This document shows, in pieces, positions 18,622 through 27,321 of a stretch of DNA of 64,000 bases. The translations under genes were made by a program, and so were the position numbers. A model generated the notes under the pieces. The model was not told the DNA's origin and did no database searches. It worked only from the letters and a program-made list of their open reading frames with translations. Source of the DNA: Caldilineaceae bacterium. GTDB lineage: Bacteria > Chloroflexota > Anaerolineae > Caldilineales > Caldilineaceae. The DNA is taken from NCBI GenBank assembly GCA_020634815.1, contig JACKBA010000002.1, positions 328,563-392,562 of the forward strand, read 5' to 3'. Each line of letters begins with the position of its first letter. The stretch's first letter is position 1.

Positions 18622-19554
18622 ATGAACGAGGCAAGCAAACTCCCCGTCAACGGTACGCATAGCAACAACGACATCATCACCGGCAGCTTTGCAGTCAAGG
18701 TCGGCCTGGCGCAGATGCTCAAGGGCGGCGTGATCATGGACGTGGTCACGGCCGAGCAGGCGCGCATCGCCGAGGAAGCCGGCGCGTGCGCGGTCATGGC
18801 GCTGGAGCGCGTCCCCGCCGACATCCGCAAGGACGGCGGCGTGGCGCGCATGAGCGACCCGCGCATGATCAAGGAGATCATCGAGGCGGTGACCATCCCG
18901 GTCATGGCCAAGGCGCGCATCGGCCACATGGTGGAGGCGCAGATCTTGCAGGCGCTGGGCGTCGACTATGTCGACGAGAGCGAGGTGCTCACCCCGGCCG
19001 ACGAAGAGCATCACATCAACAAGCACAAGTTCACGGTGCCCTTTGTGTGCGGCGCGCGCGACCTGGGCGAGGCGCTGCGCCGCATCATGGAAGGCGCGGC
19101 CATGATCCGCACCAAGGGTGAGGCGGGCACGGGCAACATCGTCGAAGCGGTGCGCCACGCGCGCACGGTCAACGGCGCCATCCGCCAGGTGCAGAACATG
19201 GACGAGGACGAACTCTTCGCCTTTGCCAAGGAACTGCGCGCGCCCTATGCCCTGGTCAAGCTGACGGCCGAACTGGGCCGCCTGCCCGTGGTCAACTTTG
19301 CCGCGGGTGGCGTCGCCACGCCGGCCGATGCCGCGCTGATGATGCAGCTTGGCGTGGACGGCGTCTTTGTCGGCTCGGGCATCTTCAAGAGCGACAACCC
19401 GGAGAAGCGGGCGCGCGCCATCGTCATGGCGGTGACGCACTACAACGACGCGCAGATCCTGGCCGAGATCAGCGAGGATCTGGGCGAGCCGATGGTGGGC
19501 ATCAACATCGACACGCTGGGCGATGCGGAGCGCATGGCGGCGCGCGGATGGTAA
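18622..19554 (+). CDS. pdxS: Pyridoxal 5'-phosphate synthase lyase subunit PdxS
   Basis: A 310-residue (beta/alpha)8 enzyme, normal for the family. It condenses ribose 5-phosphate, glyceraldehyde 3-phosphate and ammonia to pyridoxal phosphate. Diagnostic segments are MDVVTAEQARIAEEAGACAV, RVPADIRKDGGVARMSDP, the catalytic lysine in PVMAKARIGH, the second lysine in MIRTKGEAGTGN, and FVGSGIFKS. The ATG follows a GAGGAG-type site. It overlaps pdxT by seven bases, so the two are translationally coupled; ammonia is channelled from PdxT. No PdxR-type regulator is nearby. Confidence 0.99.
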   Translation: MNEASKLPVNGTHSNNDIITGSFAVKVGLAQMLKGGVIMDVVTAEQARIAEEAGACAVMALERVPADIRKDGGVARMSDPRMIKEIIEAVTIPVMAKARIGHMVEAQILQALGVDYVDESEVLTPADEEHHINKHKFTVPFVCGARDLGEALRRIMEGAAMIRTKGEAGTGNIVEAVRHARTVNGAIRQVQNMDEDELFAFAKELRAPYALVKLTAELGRLPVVNFAAGGVATPADAALMMQLGVDGVFVGSGIFKSDNPEKRARAIVMAVTHYNDAQILAEISEDLGEPMVGINIDTLGDAERMAARGW

Positions 19555-20156
19555 CGATCGGCATCCTTGCCCTGCAAGGAGCGTTTGTCGAACACGAAGC
19601 CATGGTGCGGCGTCTGGGAGCGCAGGCCGTGCAGGTGCGCAAGCCGGAACAGCTTGCCGACCTGGACGGCCTCATCATCCCCGGCGGCGAAAGCACGACC
19701 ATGGGGCTGGTGGCGGAGCGCTGGGGACTGGTCGAGCCGCTGCGGGCGTGGGTGCGCAGCGGCAAGCCGACGTGGGGCACGTGCGCCGGCATGATCATGC
19801 TCGCCGACCGCGCCACCGGCCAGAAAGAGGGCGGTCAGACGCTGCTGGGCGGGCTGGACGTGACGGTCAATCGCAACTACTTCGGCCGCCAGAACGAGAG
19901 CTTCGAGACATGGCTGCGCGTGCCCGCGCTGGGCGAGGCGCCGATCCGCGCCGTCTTCATCCGTGCGCCGGCCATCGTCGCGGCGGGCGCCGGCGTCGAG
20001 GTGTTGGCCACCGTGCCCGGCCGCGGCGAGGATGTCATCGCCGCAGTGCGCCAGGGTAACATCCTGGCCACGGCCTTCCACCCGGAACTGACCGACGACC
20101 TGCGCTGGCACGCGCTCTTCCTGGCCATGGTGGAGAATCCGGTCGCGGTGGCGTAA
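19548..20156 (+). CDS. pdxT: Pyridoxal 5'-phosphate synthase glutaminase subunit PdxT
   Basis: A 202-residue class I glutamine amidotransferase that supplies ammonia to PdxS. Features include IGILALQGAFVEH at the N-terminus, the oxyanion segment IPGGEST, the nucleophile C79 in WGTCAGMIML, and the catalytic His/Glu in AFHPEL. The start overlaps the end of pdxS by seven bases. Three bases after its TAA stop begins the long stem of an intrinsic terminator, which closes the pdxST operon. Confidence 0.98.
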   Translation: MVTIGILALQGAFVEHEAMVRRLGAQAVQVRKPEQLADLDGLIIPGGESTTMGLVAERWGLVEPLRAWVRSGKPTWGTCAGMIMLADRATGQKEGGQTLLGGLDVTVNRNYFGRQNESFETWLRVPALGEAPIRAVFIRAPAIVAAGAGVEVLATVPGRGEDVIAAVRQGNILATAFHPELTDDLRWHALFLAMVENPVAVA

Positions 20157-20158
20157 AA

Positions 20159-20276
20159 GCCCTGCCACAAAGACGCAAAGCACACCAAGATGCACAAAGA
20201 AATCCTGGCAGCGTCTGGCCCAGCTCTTCTTCGTGCCCCTTTGTGCTCTTTGTGGCTTCGTGGCAGGGCTTTTTTT
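20159..20276 (+). terminator. Giant intrinsic terminator of pdxST built from repeat words
   Basis: GCCCTGCCAC (20159-20168) pairs perfectly with GTGGCAGGGC (20260-20269), followed by seven T. The long interior is a second imperfect stem of CAAAG/CTTTG words (ACAAAG...CTTTGTG). The dispersed inverted-repeat material therefore provides the terminator here. Confidence 0.85.
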
Positions 20277-20355
20277 CAGAACCTATGCGCATGTAACGGG
20301 CGTTACGGACGGCTGAGCGGTTGCGGCGCACAATGTGCGCAACGGGAAAGTGAGT

Positions 20356-20383
20356 TTGACATTGAATCAATGTCGAGTATACT
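20356..20383 (+). promoter_or_regulatory. Strong sigma-70 promoter of an RNA gene
   Basis: A perfect TTGACA (20356-20361) is followed by a 16-base spacer and TATACT (20378-20383). Transcription would start near 20390. It is the best-matching promoter seen in the window and has no protein gene behind it before a terminator. Confidence 0.75.
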
Positions 20384-20389
20384 TCCCGC

Positions 20390-20678
20390 CACGTTGGAGT
20401 GATTGCGACCGAAGGAACGACTGACTTCCATGGTTATCGGGGTTTGCCACAAGGCTACGCAACTGACTTGCTTGTGTCGATAGCGGGAACTGCCAGCACG
20501 GAGCTGGCCGTTGACCCGCTGTCCATGCATGCAAGCGATGAGCCCTGGGCAAACCTGAACTGAATCTGGCGCACGACAAGGTAGATCTACCCTGCCTCCC
20601 TGTGGCGCCGGCACCCTGACAAAATCAGGTAAGTGATACACGCCGAGTTCATCGTTTGATGGCTCGGCGTTTTTGTTT
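20390..20678 (+). ncRNA. Candidate structured non-coding RNA, unidentified
   Basis: A roughly 290-base transcription unit lies between a consensus promoter and an intrinsic terminator and has no plausible reading frame with a ribosome site. Several helices nest consistently. GGTTTGCC (20441-20448) with GGCAAACC (20548-20555) closes a multibranch domain. That domain holds CACAAG/CTTGTG (20448-20453 with 20471-20476), AGCGGG/CCCGCT (20482-20487 with 20515-20520) and CCAGC/GCTGG (20493-20497 with 20503-20507). Downstream are the palindrome GGTAGATCTACC and CCTGA-CAAAA-TCAGG. I looked for tmRNA, RNase P, SRP and 6S signatures and for common riboswitch cores and did not find them. Confidence 0.6.
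20641..20678 (+). terminator. Intrinsic terminator of the RNA gene
   Basis: CGCCGAG pairs with CTCGGCG, with an inner CATC/GATG stem, followed by TTTTTGTTT. Confidence 0.92.
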
Positions 20679-20694
20679 GGGAAGAAAAACAAGA

Positions 20695-20925
20695 GGGCCG
20701 CGAAGACGCGAAGACGCAAAGGTGGCGCGAAGGAAGAGTTGGTCAAGAAAGTGAAGATAGCCGCGAAGACGCGAAGGTGGCACGAAGGAAGAGTTGGTCA
20801 AGAAAGTGAAGAGGGCCACGAAGACACGAAGACACAAAGGTGGCTCGAAGGAAGAGTTGGTCAAGAAATAGAAGAGAGCCGCGAAGACGCCAAGGTGCAA
20901 AGGTGGCTCGAAGAACAACAACTAG
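20695..20925. repeat. Purine-rich direct repeat, about 60-bp unit, four copies
   Basis: The unit runs GCCGCGAAGACGCGAAG, then GGTGGC(G/A)CGAAGG, then AAGAGTTGGTCAAGAAA. It is repeated about four times with small length differences, and the strand is almost free of pyrimidine runs. It fills the gap between the RNA gene terminator and the CysO-like gene. Confidence 0.88.
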
Positions 20926-20942
20926 GGGAGAGTGATTGAGGT

Positions 20943-21221
20943 ATGGCGACTGTATTGGTTCCGACGCCGCTGCGGCGGCTGACTGGCGGGCAGGCAAAGG
21001 TGGAAGTGACGGGCGAGGATGTGGGCACGCTGATCCAGGCGATCGATGCCCAGTATCCGGGCGTAGCCGACCGGCTGCTCGACGACGACGGCAACATCAA
21101 GCGCTTCATCAACGTGTTCGTCAACGAGAGCGAGATCCGCGGCTTGCAGGGCATGCACACGCCCGTGCAGGAGAGCGACAAGGTCTCGATTGTGCCGGCC
21201 ATGGCCGGCGGACAAGGCTGA
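20943..21221 (+). CDS. CysO-like sulfur carrier protein (MoaD/ThiS family)
   Basis: A 92-residue ubiquitin-fold sulfur carrier closely matching the Mycobacterium CysO pattern: VLVPTPLRRLTGG near the N-terminus, YPGVADRLLDDDG in the middle, FINVFVN, and SIVPAMAGG at the end. In CysO the C-terminal GlyGly is activated to a thiocarboxylate that donates sulfide to O-phosphoserine. Here two more residues (Gln-Gly) follow the GlyGly, so the tail would need trimming before activation; a JAMM-type protease could do this, but none is in the window. It is followed after three bases by the rhodanese-E1 gene and then a CysM-like synthase, the expected partners. GGGGAG precedes the ATG. Confidence 0.88.
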   Translation: MATVLVPTPLRRLTGGQAKVEVTGEDVGTLIQAIDAQYPGVADRLLDDDGNIKRFINVFVNESEIRGLQGMHTPVQESDKVSIVPAMAGGQG

Positions 21222-21224
21222 GCT

Positions 21225-22463
<1,239 letters not shown>

Positions 22464-22477
22464 GAAGAGGAATGGGG

Positions 22478-22640
22478 AATGGTCAATTGTCAACGGTCAA
22501 TGGTCAATGATCGGGCGATTGGCGGCGAGGGTTGGATGCGATTGCTGATGCGTGATTGCTGATTGTTGATTGCTGACGGCGCGGCTGGCGGTACGTCGGC
22601 GTTGACAATTGACCATTAACCGTTGACCGTTGACCATTTT
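22478..22640. repeat. Long inverted repeat of GGTCAAT / ATTGACC words
   Basis: The left arm ATGGTCAATTGTCAACGG, continued by GTCAATGGTCAAT, pairs with the right arm TTGACAATTGACCATTAACC and CGTTGACCATT. The spacer contains a second word series (GATTGCTGAT). It separates the E1 gene from the cysM-like gene. Confidence 0.88.
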
Positions 22641-22661
22641 TTGAGTTGCTGGGATGCACAG

Positions 22662-23597
22662 ATGATTCGAACACTCGAACGAACCAGGAGCAATACGGGC
22701 ACGATTCTCGCCCAGATCGGCAATACGCCGTTGCTGGACCTGAGCGGCTTTGCGCGGGCGCAGGGCGTTGTGCCGGCCGTGGGCGTCTTTGCCAAGGCGG
22801 AGTGGGCGAATCCGGGCGGTTCGGTCAAGGCGCGGGCGGCGCTGCGCATGGTGGAAGAGGCGGAGACCGACGGGCGTCTGACGCCTGACAAGATCATCGT
22901 CGACAGCAGCTCCGGCAACACGGGCATCGCCCTGGCACTCATCGGCGCGGTGAAGGGCTACCAGGTGCACCTGGTCATGCCGGCGAACGTGAGCGCCGAG
23001 CGCAAGGCGCTGGTCAAGGCCTACGGCGCGCGGCTCATCGAGTCCGACCCGCTGGAAGGCTCCGATGGCGCCATCCATGTCGTGCGCGAGCTGGTGGCGG
23101 CGGCGCCGGAACGCTATTTCTACACCAACCAATACAACAACCCGGCCAACTGGCAGGCGCACTACGCCGGCACCGGCCCCGAAATCTGGCGGCAGACGGC
23201 GGGCGGCGTGACGCACTTTGTGGCGGGCCTGGGCACGACGGGCACCTTCATGGGCACGGGGCGCTATCTCAAGGAGCGCAACGCCGATGTGGAACTGGTC
23301 GCCGTGCAGCCGGAGGATGAGCTGTCGGTCATCGAGGGACTGAAGCACCTGGAGACGGCCATCGTGCCGGGCATCTATGACGCGGGGCTGCCGGACCGCT
23401 TCCTGGGCGTGGCGGCCGAGGATGCCTGGGCAACGACGCGCAGCCTGGCGCGCCAGGCCGGGATCTTCGTCGGCATCAGCGCCGGCGCGGCCGTGCATGC
23501 CGCCATCGAGGTGGCGCACGAGTTGCGCGCCGGCACCGTCGTCACCGTCCTGCCCGACGACGGCAGCAAGTATGTGAGCCTGGGTCTCTTCGGGTAG
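22662..23597 (+). CDS. cysM: Cysteine synthase, CysM/CysO-dependent type
   Basis: A 311-residue PLP enzyme of the cysteine synthase family. It has IGNTPLLDL at the N-terminus, the PLP lysine K56 in NPGGSVKARAA, the substrate loop SSGNTGIALA, the GTTGTFMGTGR phosphate-binding loop, and GISAGAAVHAA near the end. The synteny with a CysO-like carrier and its E1 indicates the O-phosphoserine/thiocarboxylate route rather than sulfide from CysK. The start was set at MIRTLER, because the longer frame begins inside the right arm of the inverted repeat. The repeat may separate its transcription from the two genes upstream, or may be read through. Confidence 0.94.
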   Translation: MIRTLERTRSNTGTILAQIGNTPLLDLSGFARAQGVVPAVGVFAKAEWANPGGSVKARAALRMVEEAETDGRLTPDKIIVDSSSGNTGIALALIGAVKGYQVHLVMPANVSAERKALVKAYGARLIESDPLEGSDGAIHVVRELVAAAPERYFYTNQYNNPANWQAHYAGTGPEIWRQTAGGVTHFVAGLGTTGTFMGTGRYLKERNADVELVAVQPEDELSVIEGLKHLETAIVPGIYDAGLPDRFLGVAAEDAWATTRSLARQAGIFVGISAGAAVHAAIEVAHELRAGTVVTVLPDDGSKYVSLGLFG

Positions 23598-23605
23598 GGA
23601 AGAAG

Positions 23606-23885
23606 AGAAGAGAGAAGAGGAGCCGCGAAGACGCAAAGGCGCAAAGGTTCACGAAGAGAAGATTGAATTCTTTGTGGGTCTTCGCTTCTTCGTGACTTCG
23701 TGGCAGGAGACTCGCAAAGGCGCAAAGATTCACGAAGAGAAGATTGGCTTCTTTGTGGGTCTTCGATTCTTCGTGACTTCGTGGCTGGAGATTCGCAAAG
23801 GTTCACGAAGGGAAGACCACTTGAGAACCTCTCTTTCTCTTCTCTTTGTGCCCCTTTGGTTCTTCGAGGCTTTGTGGCTGGATTG
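23606..23885. repeat. Complex direct/inverted repeat of AAAGG and CTTCGTG words
   Basis: A unit of about 81 bases (GCAAAGGTTCACGAAGAGAA, then TTCTTTGTGGGTCTTCG, then TTCGTGACTTCGTGGC) occurs twice in tandem with a partial third copy. Within each unit the left and right parts are complementary. It fills the gap before the DUF4395 gene. Confidence 0.85.
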
Positions 23886-23899
23886 ATAGGAGAATGACG

Positions 23900-24352
23900 A
23901 TGAAGGTCGATCAGAATGCACTGAAGTTCAACCAGGCCAGCATCATTCTCTTGCTGGTACTGGCGTTTATTCTCAATGCGGCGTGGCTGGTGGCGTTTGT
24001 GGCCGCGGTCATGCTGGTGGGGACGCTATGGCCGGAGGCGGGGCTCTTCAAGCAGATTTATGCCAAGGGGCTCAAGCCGGCCGGGCTGCTCAAGCCGAAC
24101 GTCGTCGATGACGACCCGCAGCCCCATCTCTTTGCCCAGGGGCTGGGCGGCATCTTCCTGGTGTTGAGCGCGGCGGCGCTGTGGCTGGGTGCGCCGGTCG
24201 TAGGCTGGGCACTGGCAGCGACAGTGATCGTGCTGGCGTCGCTCAACCTGTTCCTGGGCTTCTGCCTGGGCTGCTTCATCTACTACCAGTTGGGGCGGGT
24301 CGGGCTCAAGCCGGCGCTGCCCTCGTGGCAGCCGGCACGCGTGAAGAAGTAG
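23900..24352 (+). CDS. DUF4395 family membrane protein
   Basis: A 150-residue membrane protein with four helices. It matches the DUF4395 pattern: FNQASI at the start, LFKQIYAKGLKPAGLLKP, DDDPQPHLFAQGLGG, and FLGFCLGCFIYYQL with two conserved cysteines. The second of two close ATGs was chosen because AGGAG lies seven bases before it. DUF4395 proteins commonly sit beside thioredoxin-like or sulfurtransferase genes, as here, and the cysteine pair in the last helix suggests a part in thiol or sulfur handling at the membrane. That role is inference. Confidence 0.88.
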   Translation: MKVDQNALKFNQASIILLLVLAFILNAAWLVAFVAAVMLVGTLWPEAGLFKQIYAKGLKPAGLLKPNVVDDDPQPHLFAQGLGGIFLVLSAAALWLGAPVVGWALAATVIVLASLNLFLGFCLGCFIYYQLGRVGLKPALPSWQPARVKK

Positions 24353-24365
24353 AGAGGGTAGCCAG

Positions 24366-24794
24366 ATGTTCGAACGTCTTGTGATCGTAGCGATTGGGGT
24401 GGCGGTTGCCGTGGCAGCCTATGCTGCGTGGCGACTCTGGCAGCGACGCCGGCTGCGTGCGTTGCAGGTGATCACGGCGCCGGTCCATTTGCCGGCAACG
24501 GTAACCGGCGGCAAGCCGGCTGTGCTCTATTTCACCACGGACGACTGCGCACAGTGTCGCTTACAGCAGGCGCCGATCCTGGCCCAACTCCAGGCCAGGG
24601 TCGACGTGGCCGTGCACAAGCTCGATGCCATCGAGCAGGAAGCGCTGGCGCAACTCTACGGCATCATGACGGTGCCCACGACCGTGGTGCTCGACACACA
24701 GTTGCGGCCGGTGGCGATCAATCATGGCGTGGCGCCGCTGCAAAAGCTGCAAGCGCAAATCGGCGCCACGGGTGGTCAACCGCCGGTGGCCTGA
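24366..24794 (+). CDS. Membrane-anchored thioredoxin-like protein
   Basis: A 142-residue protein with one N-terminal membrane helix (about residues 4-22), a basic stretch, and a thioredoxin fold with active site CAQC at about 61-64 and the cis-proline segment TVPTTVV. It starts 13 bases after the DUF4395 gene, so they form one unit, probably part of the cysteine/sulfur region. By family it is a dithiol oxidoreductase; orientation (inside or outside) is not certain. Its 3' end overlaps a convergent small gene by 19 bases. Confidence 0.88.
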   Translation: MFERLVIVAIGVAVAVAAYAAWRLWQRRRLRALQVITAPVHLPATVTGGKPAVLYFTTDDCAQCRLQQAPILAQLQARVDVAVHKLDAIEQEALAQLYGIMTVPTTVVLDTQLRPVAINHGVAPLQKLQAQIGATGGQPPVA

Positions 24795-24985
24795 CGAGCG
24801 TCGATCTCGCGCTTGATGCCCGCCAGGTAGTCGGCGTATTCGGCCGCAGAGAGGAATTGCTTGACCTCGTCGAGGAGGAACATCGTCCAGGCCAGGCGTT
24901 CCTCGGCCGTCGGGTACTGGCCGATGTGCTCTCCGCTCATTTGCAGCAGCGGGGTCAGTTCGGGGTCGTAGAGCGAGTCAGTCAT
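24776..24985 (-). CDS. Small acidic protein of unknown function
   Basis: A 69-residue, acidic, mostly helical protein (DPELTPLLQMSGEHIGQYP, then WTMFLLDEVKQFL). GAAAGGTG lies about eight bases before the ATG. No family is recognised, and no signal peptide or membrane helix is seen. Its end overlaps the thioredoxin-like gene tail to tail by 19 bases, and it starts 18 bases after the stop of the hydrolase gene on the same strand, so it is probably cotranscribed with the hydrolase. Confidence 0.6.
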   Translation of the reverse strand: MTDSLYDPELTPLLQMSGEHIGQYPTAEERLAWTMFLLDEVKQFLSAAEYADYLAGIKREIDARQATGG

Positions 24986-25003
24986 GGGTAGCGCACCTTT
25001 CGG

Positions 25004-26026
25004 TTAGGGTGTGTTCTGGTCGTAGCCGGTGATCAGGTCGATCAGCACCGGATAGGAAACGTCGATCTTGGCCCCGACCGCATCGGTCGAGATGAAGTCG
25101 TGCGGTAGCCAGGGCAGGAGCGGGAAGCGGTAGTGGCCGACTGCGGCGCCCTGGCCGCGCCACTTCCCCATCAGGCTGTCGATGGCGCCCAGACTCACGG
25201 CAGGATCCCCCCAGTTATCGATAACCAGTTGTTCCTGCGAGGCCGGCGCCTGGTCTGCCGCCAGCGCACGGATAGCAAGCCCCAGCCGGAAAATCTCGCC
25301 CAGTGCGCGCAGCGAGAAGCCCGGATAGCCACTCTCCGCCTGAAAGTTCGCCTGGTTGATGGGATCCCACCACATATACACATCCGGCGACAGGCCAAGC
25401 AAGGAGCGCGTGAGCGCAGGCGTCAGGATATCCGGCACGAAGCGGAAGCCCAGCGCGGGCGACATGGGCACAGCCAGCCGCAAGTCGGCGCGGAGCTGGC
25501 CGCCCGCTGCGGCCACGTTGCCGCCCAGCGACAGCCCGGCCATGGTCACCTCGTCGCCCAGCCCGGCCGCGAGATCGAGCGACGGGTCCATGACGGCGAA
25601 GAGGTTCTCGGCGGTGAGGTCGGCCAGGTGGTTGCCCGTGCGGTCCAGGTAGCCGTGGAAGGGCAGCCGGGGGACGTAGACATTGTAGCCCTCGTCGAAG
25701 TAGAGTTGCGCCAACTCGTGGTACTGGAACGGGCAGGCGGTCAACCCGTGAAAGAGCACGATGGCGCGATCAGTCTTTTCGCCGTGGGTGAGCACGTAGG
25801 GCAGGCAAATGGGGTCGATGTCGCCACGCGCCTCTTCTTCCGCGAGCAGGGTGTCGAAGCGGGTCATGGCGTCCGCGTAGCTCTGGGCCGGGTTCGGCGC
25901 TGAAGCAAGGGCGGCTGGCTCGATCTCCGGCTGCGTCAGCGACCAAAGGTAGAGGGCCAGGTAGGCCGATAGAACGAGCGCGATAAATACTAGGACGATG
26001 CCGCCGATGATGCGCAGAATTTTCAC
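25004..26026 (-). CDS. Alpha/beta hydrolase with N-terminal membrane anchor
   Basis: A 340-residue protein beginning with one membrane helix or uncleaved signal (residues 4-30) and then an alpha/beta hydrolase domain. It has the oxyanion HG in LFHGLTACP, the nucleophile elbow GLSLGG, and a histidine in LPHDF near residue 310. It resembles monoacylglycerol lipase/carboxylesterase-type members, but the substrate is not evident. The start codon is GTG, preceded by AGGCGG. It lies downstream of the SUF terminator and is probably transcribed independently, together with the small protein after it. Confidence 0.85.
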   Translation of the reverse strand: MKILRIIGGIVLVFIALVLSAYLALYLWSLTQPEIEPAALASAPNPAQSYADAMTRFDTLLAEEEARGDIDPICLPYVLTHGEKTDRAIVLFHGLTACPFQYHELAQLYFDEGYNVYVPRLPFHGYLDRTGNHLADLTAENLFAVMDPSLDLAAGLGDEVTMAGLSLGGNVAAAGGQLRADLRLAVPMSPALGFRFVPDILTPALTRSLLGLSPDVYMWWDPINQANFQAESGYPGFSLRALGEIFRLGLAIRALAADQAPASQEQLVIDNWGDPAVSLGAIDSLMGKWRGQGAAVGHYRFPLLPWLPHDFISTDAVGAKIDVSYPVLIDLITGYDQNTP

Positions 26027-26090
26027 GTTTCACCGCCTGCCAATGCAAAGAGGTTCATAGCCTGATTGTGCCAAATTTGGGCGGGGCCGC

Positions 26091-26138
26091 CAAAAAGAAC
26101 AGGCCCGGTATGGGCAAATCCCATCGTTACCGGGCCTG
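26091..26138 (-). terminator. Intrinsic terminator of the SUF operon
   Basis: On the minus strand CAGGCCCGGTA pairs perfectly with TACCGGGCCTG (11 bp) and is followed by TTCTTTTT. It lies 34 bases after the last SUF-cluster gene. Confidence 0.93.
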
Positions 26139-26171
26139 GAACGCGCACTTTCGGGCGGCGCTCACGAAGCG

Positions 26172-26486
26172 CTAGAAAATCCCCAGCTCTTCCTTGGCCT
26201 CTTCGGACATCATGTCCGGATTCCAGAACGGCGACCAGGTCAGATGAATGTTGACCTCCTCCACATCGGGAAAGGCGGAATGGGTCTCGCGCTGGACGTT
26301 GGTGATGATCTCCGGGCCGGCGGGGCAGCCGGGGCTGGTCAGTGTCATCGTGATTTCGACCGTCTTCTCCGGCGTGATGTCCACGTCGTAGATCAGCCCG
26401 AGGTCAACAATGTTCATCATCAATTCGGGATCCTTGACCCGCGCCCGAATCACCTCGCGTACTTCTTCGTTGGTTGGCAATGACAT
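26172..26486 (-). CDS. DUF59/MIP18 family protein (SufT-like iron-sulfur assembly factor)
   Basis: A 104-residue DUF59 protein with DPELMMNIVDLGLIYDVDI, the reactive-cysteine segment TSPGCPAGPEI, and VHL-type LTWSPFWNPDMMSEEAKEELG at the end, all typical of SufT/PaaD-like proteins that help deliver Fe-S clusters. It is the last gene of the SUF cluster, just before the terminator. The start ATG follows a GAAGGAGCAG ribosome site. Family knowledge supports an Fe-S maturation role; the exact client proteins are unknown. Confidence 0.93.
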   Translation of the reverse strand: MSLPTNEEVREVIRARVKDPELMMNIVDLGLIYDVDITPEKTVEITMTLTSPGCPAGPEIITNVQRETHSAFPDVEEVNIHLTWSPFWNPDMMSEEAKEELGIF

Positions 26487-26522
26487 GGTTCTGCTCCTTC
26501 GGTTCGTGGTACGGATCGGCCG

Positions 26523-26912
26523 CTACTCGGGCTGTTCGATCCAGACTTCGCCGTCCTTGACCTGCACGGCATAGGTGTTGGTCGCCTCAAAGGCTGGAAA
26601 ACTCAGCGCGGCGCCGGTGCGGATGTCAAAGCGTGCGCCGTGACGTGGGCACTGCACCTGGCACTGGTTGACGATGGTGCCCTCGACCAGCGGCCCGCCA
26701 TCGTGCGTGCACACATCTTCGATGGCGTAGAGTTCGCCGTCCAGGTTGAACAGCGCGACGCGCACTTGATTGACTTCTACCAGTTTGCTCGCGCCGGCGG
26801 GGATGTCGGCGAGAGCGGCTACTTTCACAAAATCGCTCATGATCGTGTCTTCGGGTCGTTGGTTGGTTGGTTCTTCATCCGATTGGGTGGCGTTGGGTGG
26901 TGCAAAAAACAT
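26523..26912 (-). CDS. Rieske-type [2Fe-2S] ferredoxin
   Basis: A 129-residue small Rieske ferredoxin. The cluster ligands are C68 and H70 in VCTHDGG and C88 and H91 in CPRHGARFD. The GAGGAG five bases before the first ATG supports the longer start, giving a 24-residue polar extension before the conserved MSDFVKVA; a start at that internal methionine is possible but has a poor ribosome site. A Rieske ferredoxin between sufU and the DUF59 gene suggests an electron donor or a client of the SUF system. Confidence 0.92.
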   Translation of the reverse strand: MFFAPPNATQSDEEPTNQRPEDTIMSDFVKVAALADIPAGASKLVEVNQVRVALFNLDGELYAIEDVCTHDGGPLVEGTIVNQCQVQCPRHGARFDIRTGAALSFPAFEATNTYAVQVKDGEVWIEQPE

Positions 26913-26926
26913 GATGCTCCTCTACG

Positions 26927-27310
26927 TCACTCGGGCCATTCTTCCAGGCCATAGGCGCCGGCCTTGAGCACCTTGAGCGGCAGCAGCGCGCACTTGAGGC
27001 GCACCGGGCCGATCTCGATCCCCAGCATCTCCAGGATGAACTCTTTGTCGAGCGCCTTGAGATCGTCGAGCGGTTTGCCGATGATCTCTTCCATGAGCAT
27101 GCTGGCCGTGGCCTGGCTGATGGCACAGCCGTGGCCGTCAAACGCGGCGTCGACCACGACGCCGTTCTCCACTTTCAACTCGACGGTGATTTCGTCGCCA
27201 CAGAAAGGATTGTGGTCGTGGTATTGAATGTCGGGGTTGTCCAGATGCCCCTTGTGCCGCGGATGTTTGTAGTAGTCCAGGATTGCTTCCCGGTAGAGAT
27301 CGTCGCTCAA
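26927..27310 (-). CDS. sufU: SufU-type iron-sulfur scaffold / sulfur acceptor
   Basis: The start is most likely TTG, six bases after AAAGGAA, giving 127 residues (LSDDLYREAILDYY). Conserved cysteines are in HNPFCGDEI, GHGCAISQA and LKCALLPLKVL, with the aspartate after FCG. The insertion between the second and third cysteine typical of SufU (against IscU) is present. SufU accepts persulfide sulfur from SufS. In this operon it is separated from sufS by a toxin/antitoxin-like gene pair, an atypical break in an otherwise tight cluster. Confidence 0.95.
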   Translation of the reverse strand: MSDDLYREAILDYYKHPRHKGHLDNPDIQYHDHNPFCGDEITVELKVENGVVVDAAFDGHGCAISQATASMLMEEIIGKPLDDLKALDKEFILEMLGIEIGPVRLKCALLPLKVLKAGAYGLEEWPE

Positions 27311-27321
27311 GCTGATTCCTT

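Noticed and set aside
20390..20678. Identification of the RNA as tmRNA, RNase P, SRP, 6S RNA or a known riboswitch
   Set aside because: Signature stretches of these RNAs (for example the SRP GGAAGG...AGCA loop, RNase P GAGGAAAGTCC, TPP, FMN or cobalamin boxes) are not present; left as unidentified.
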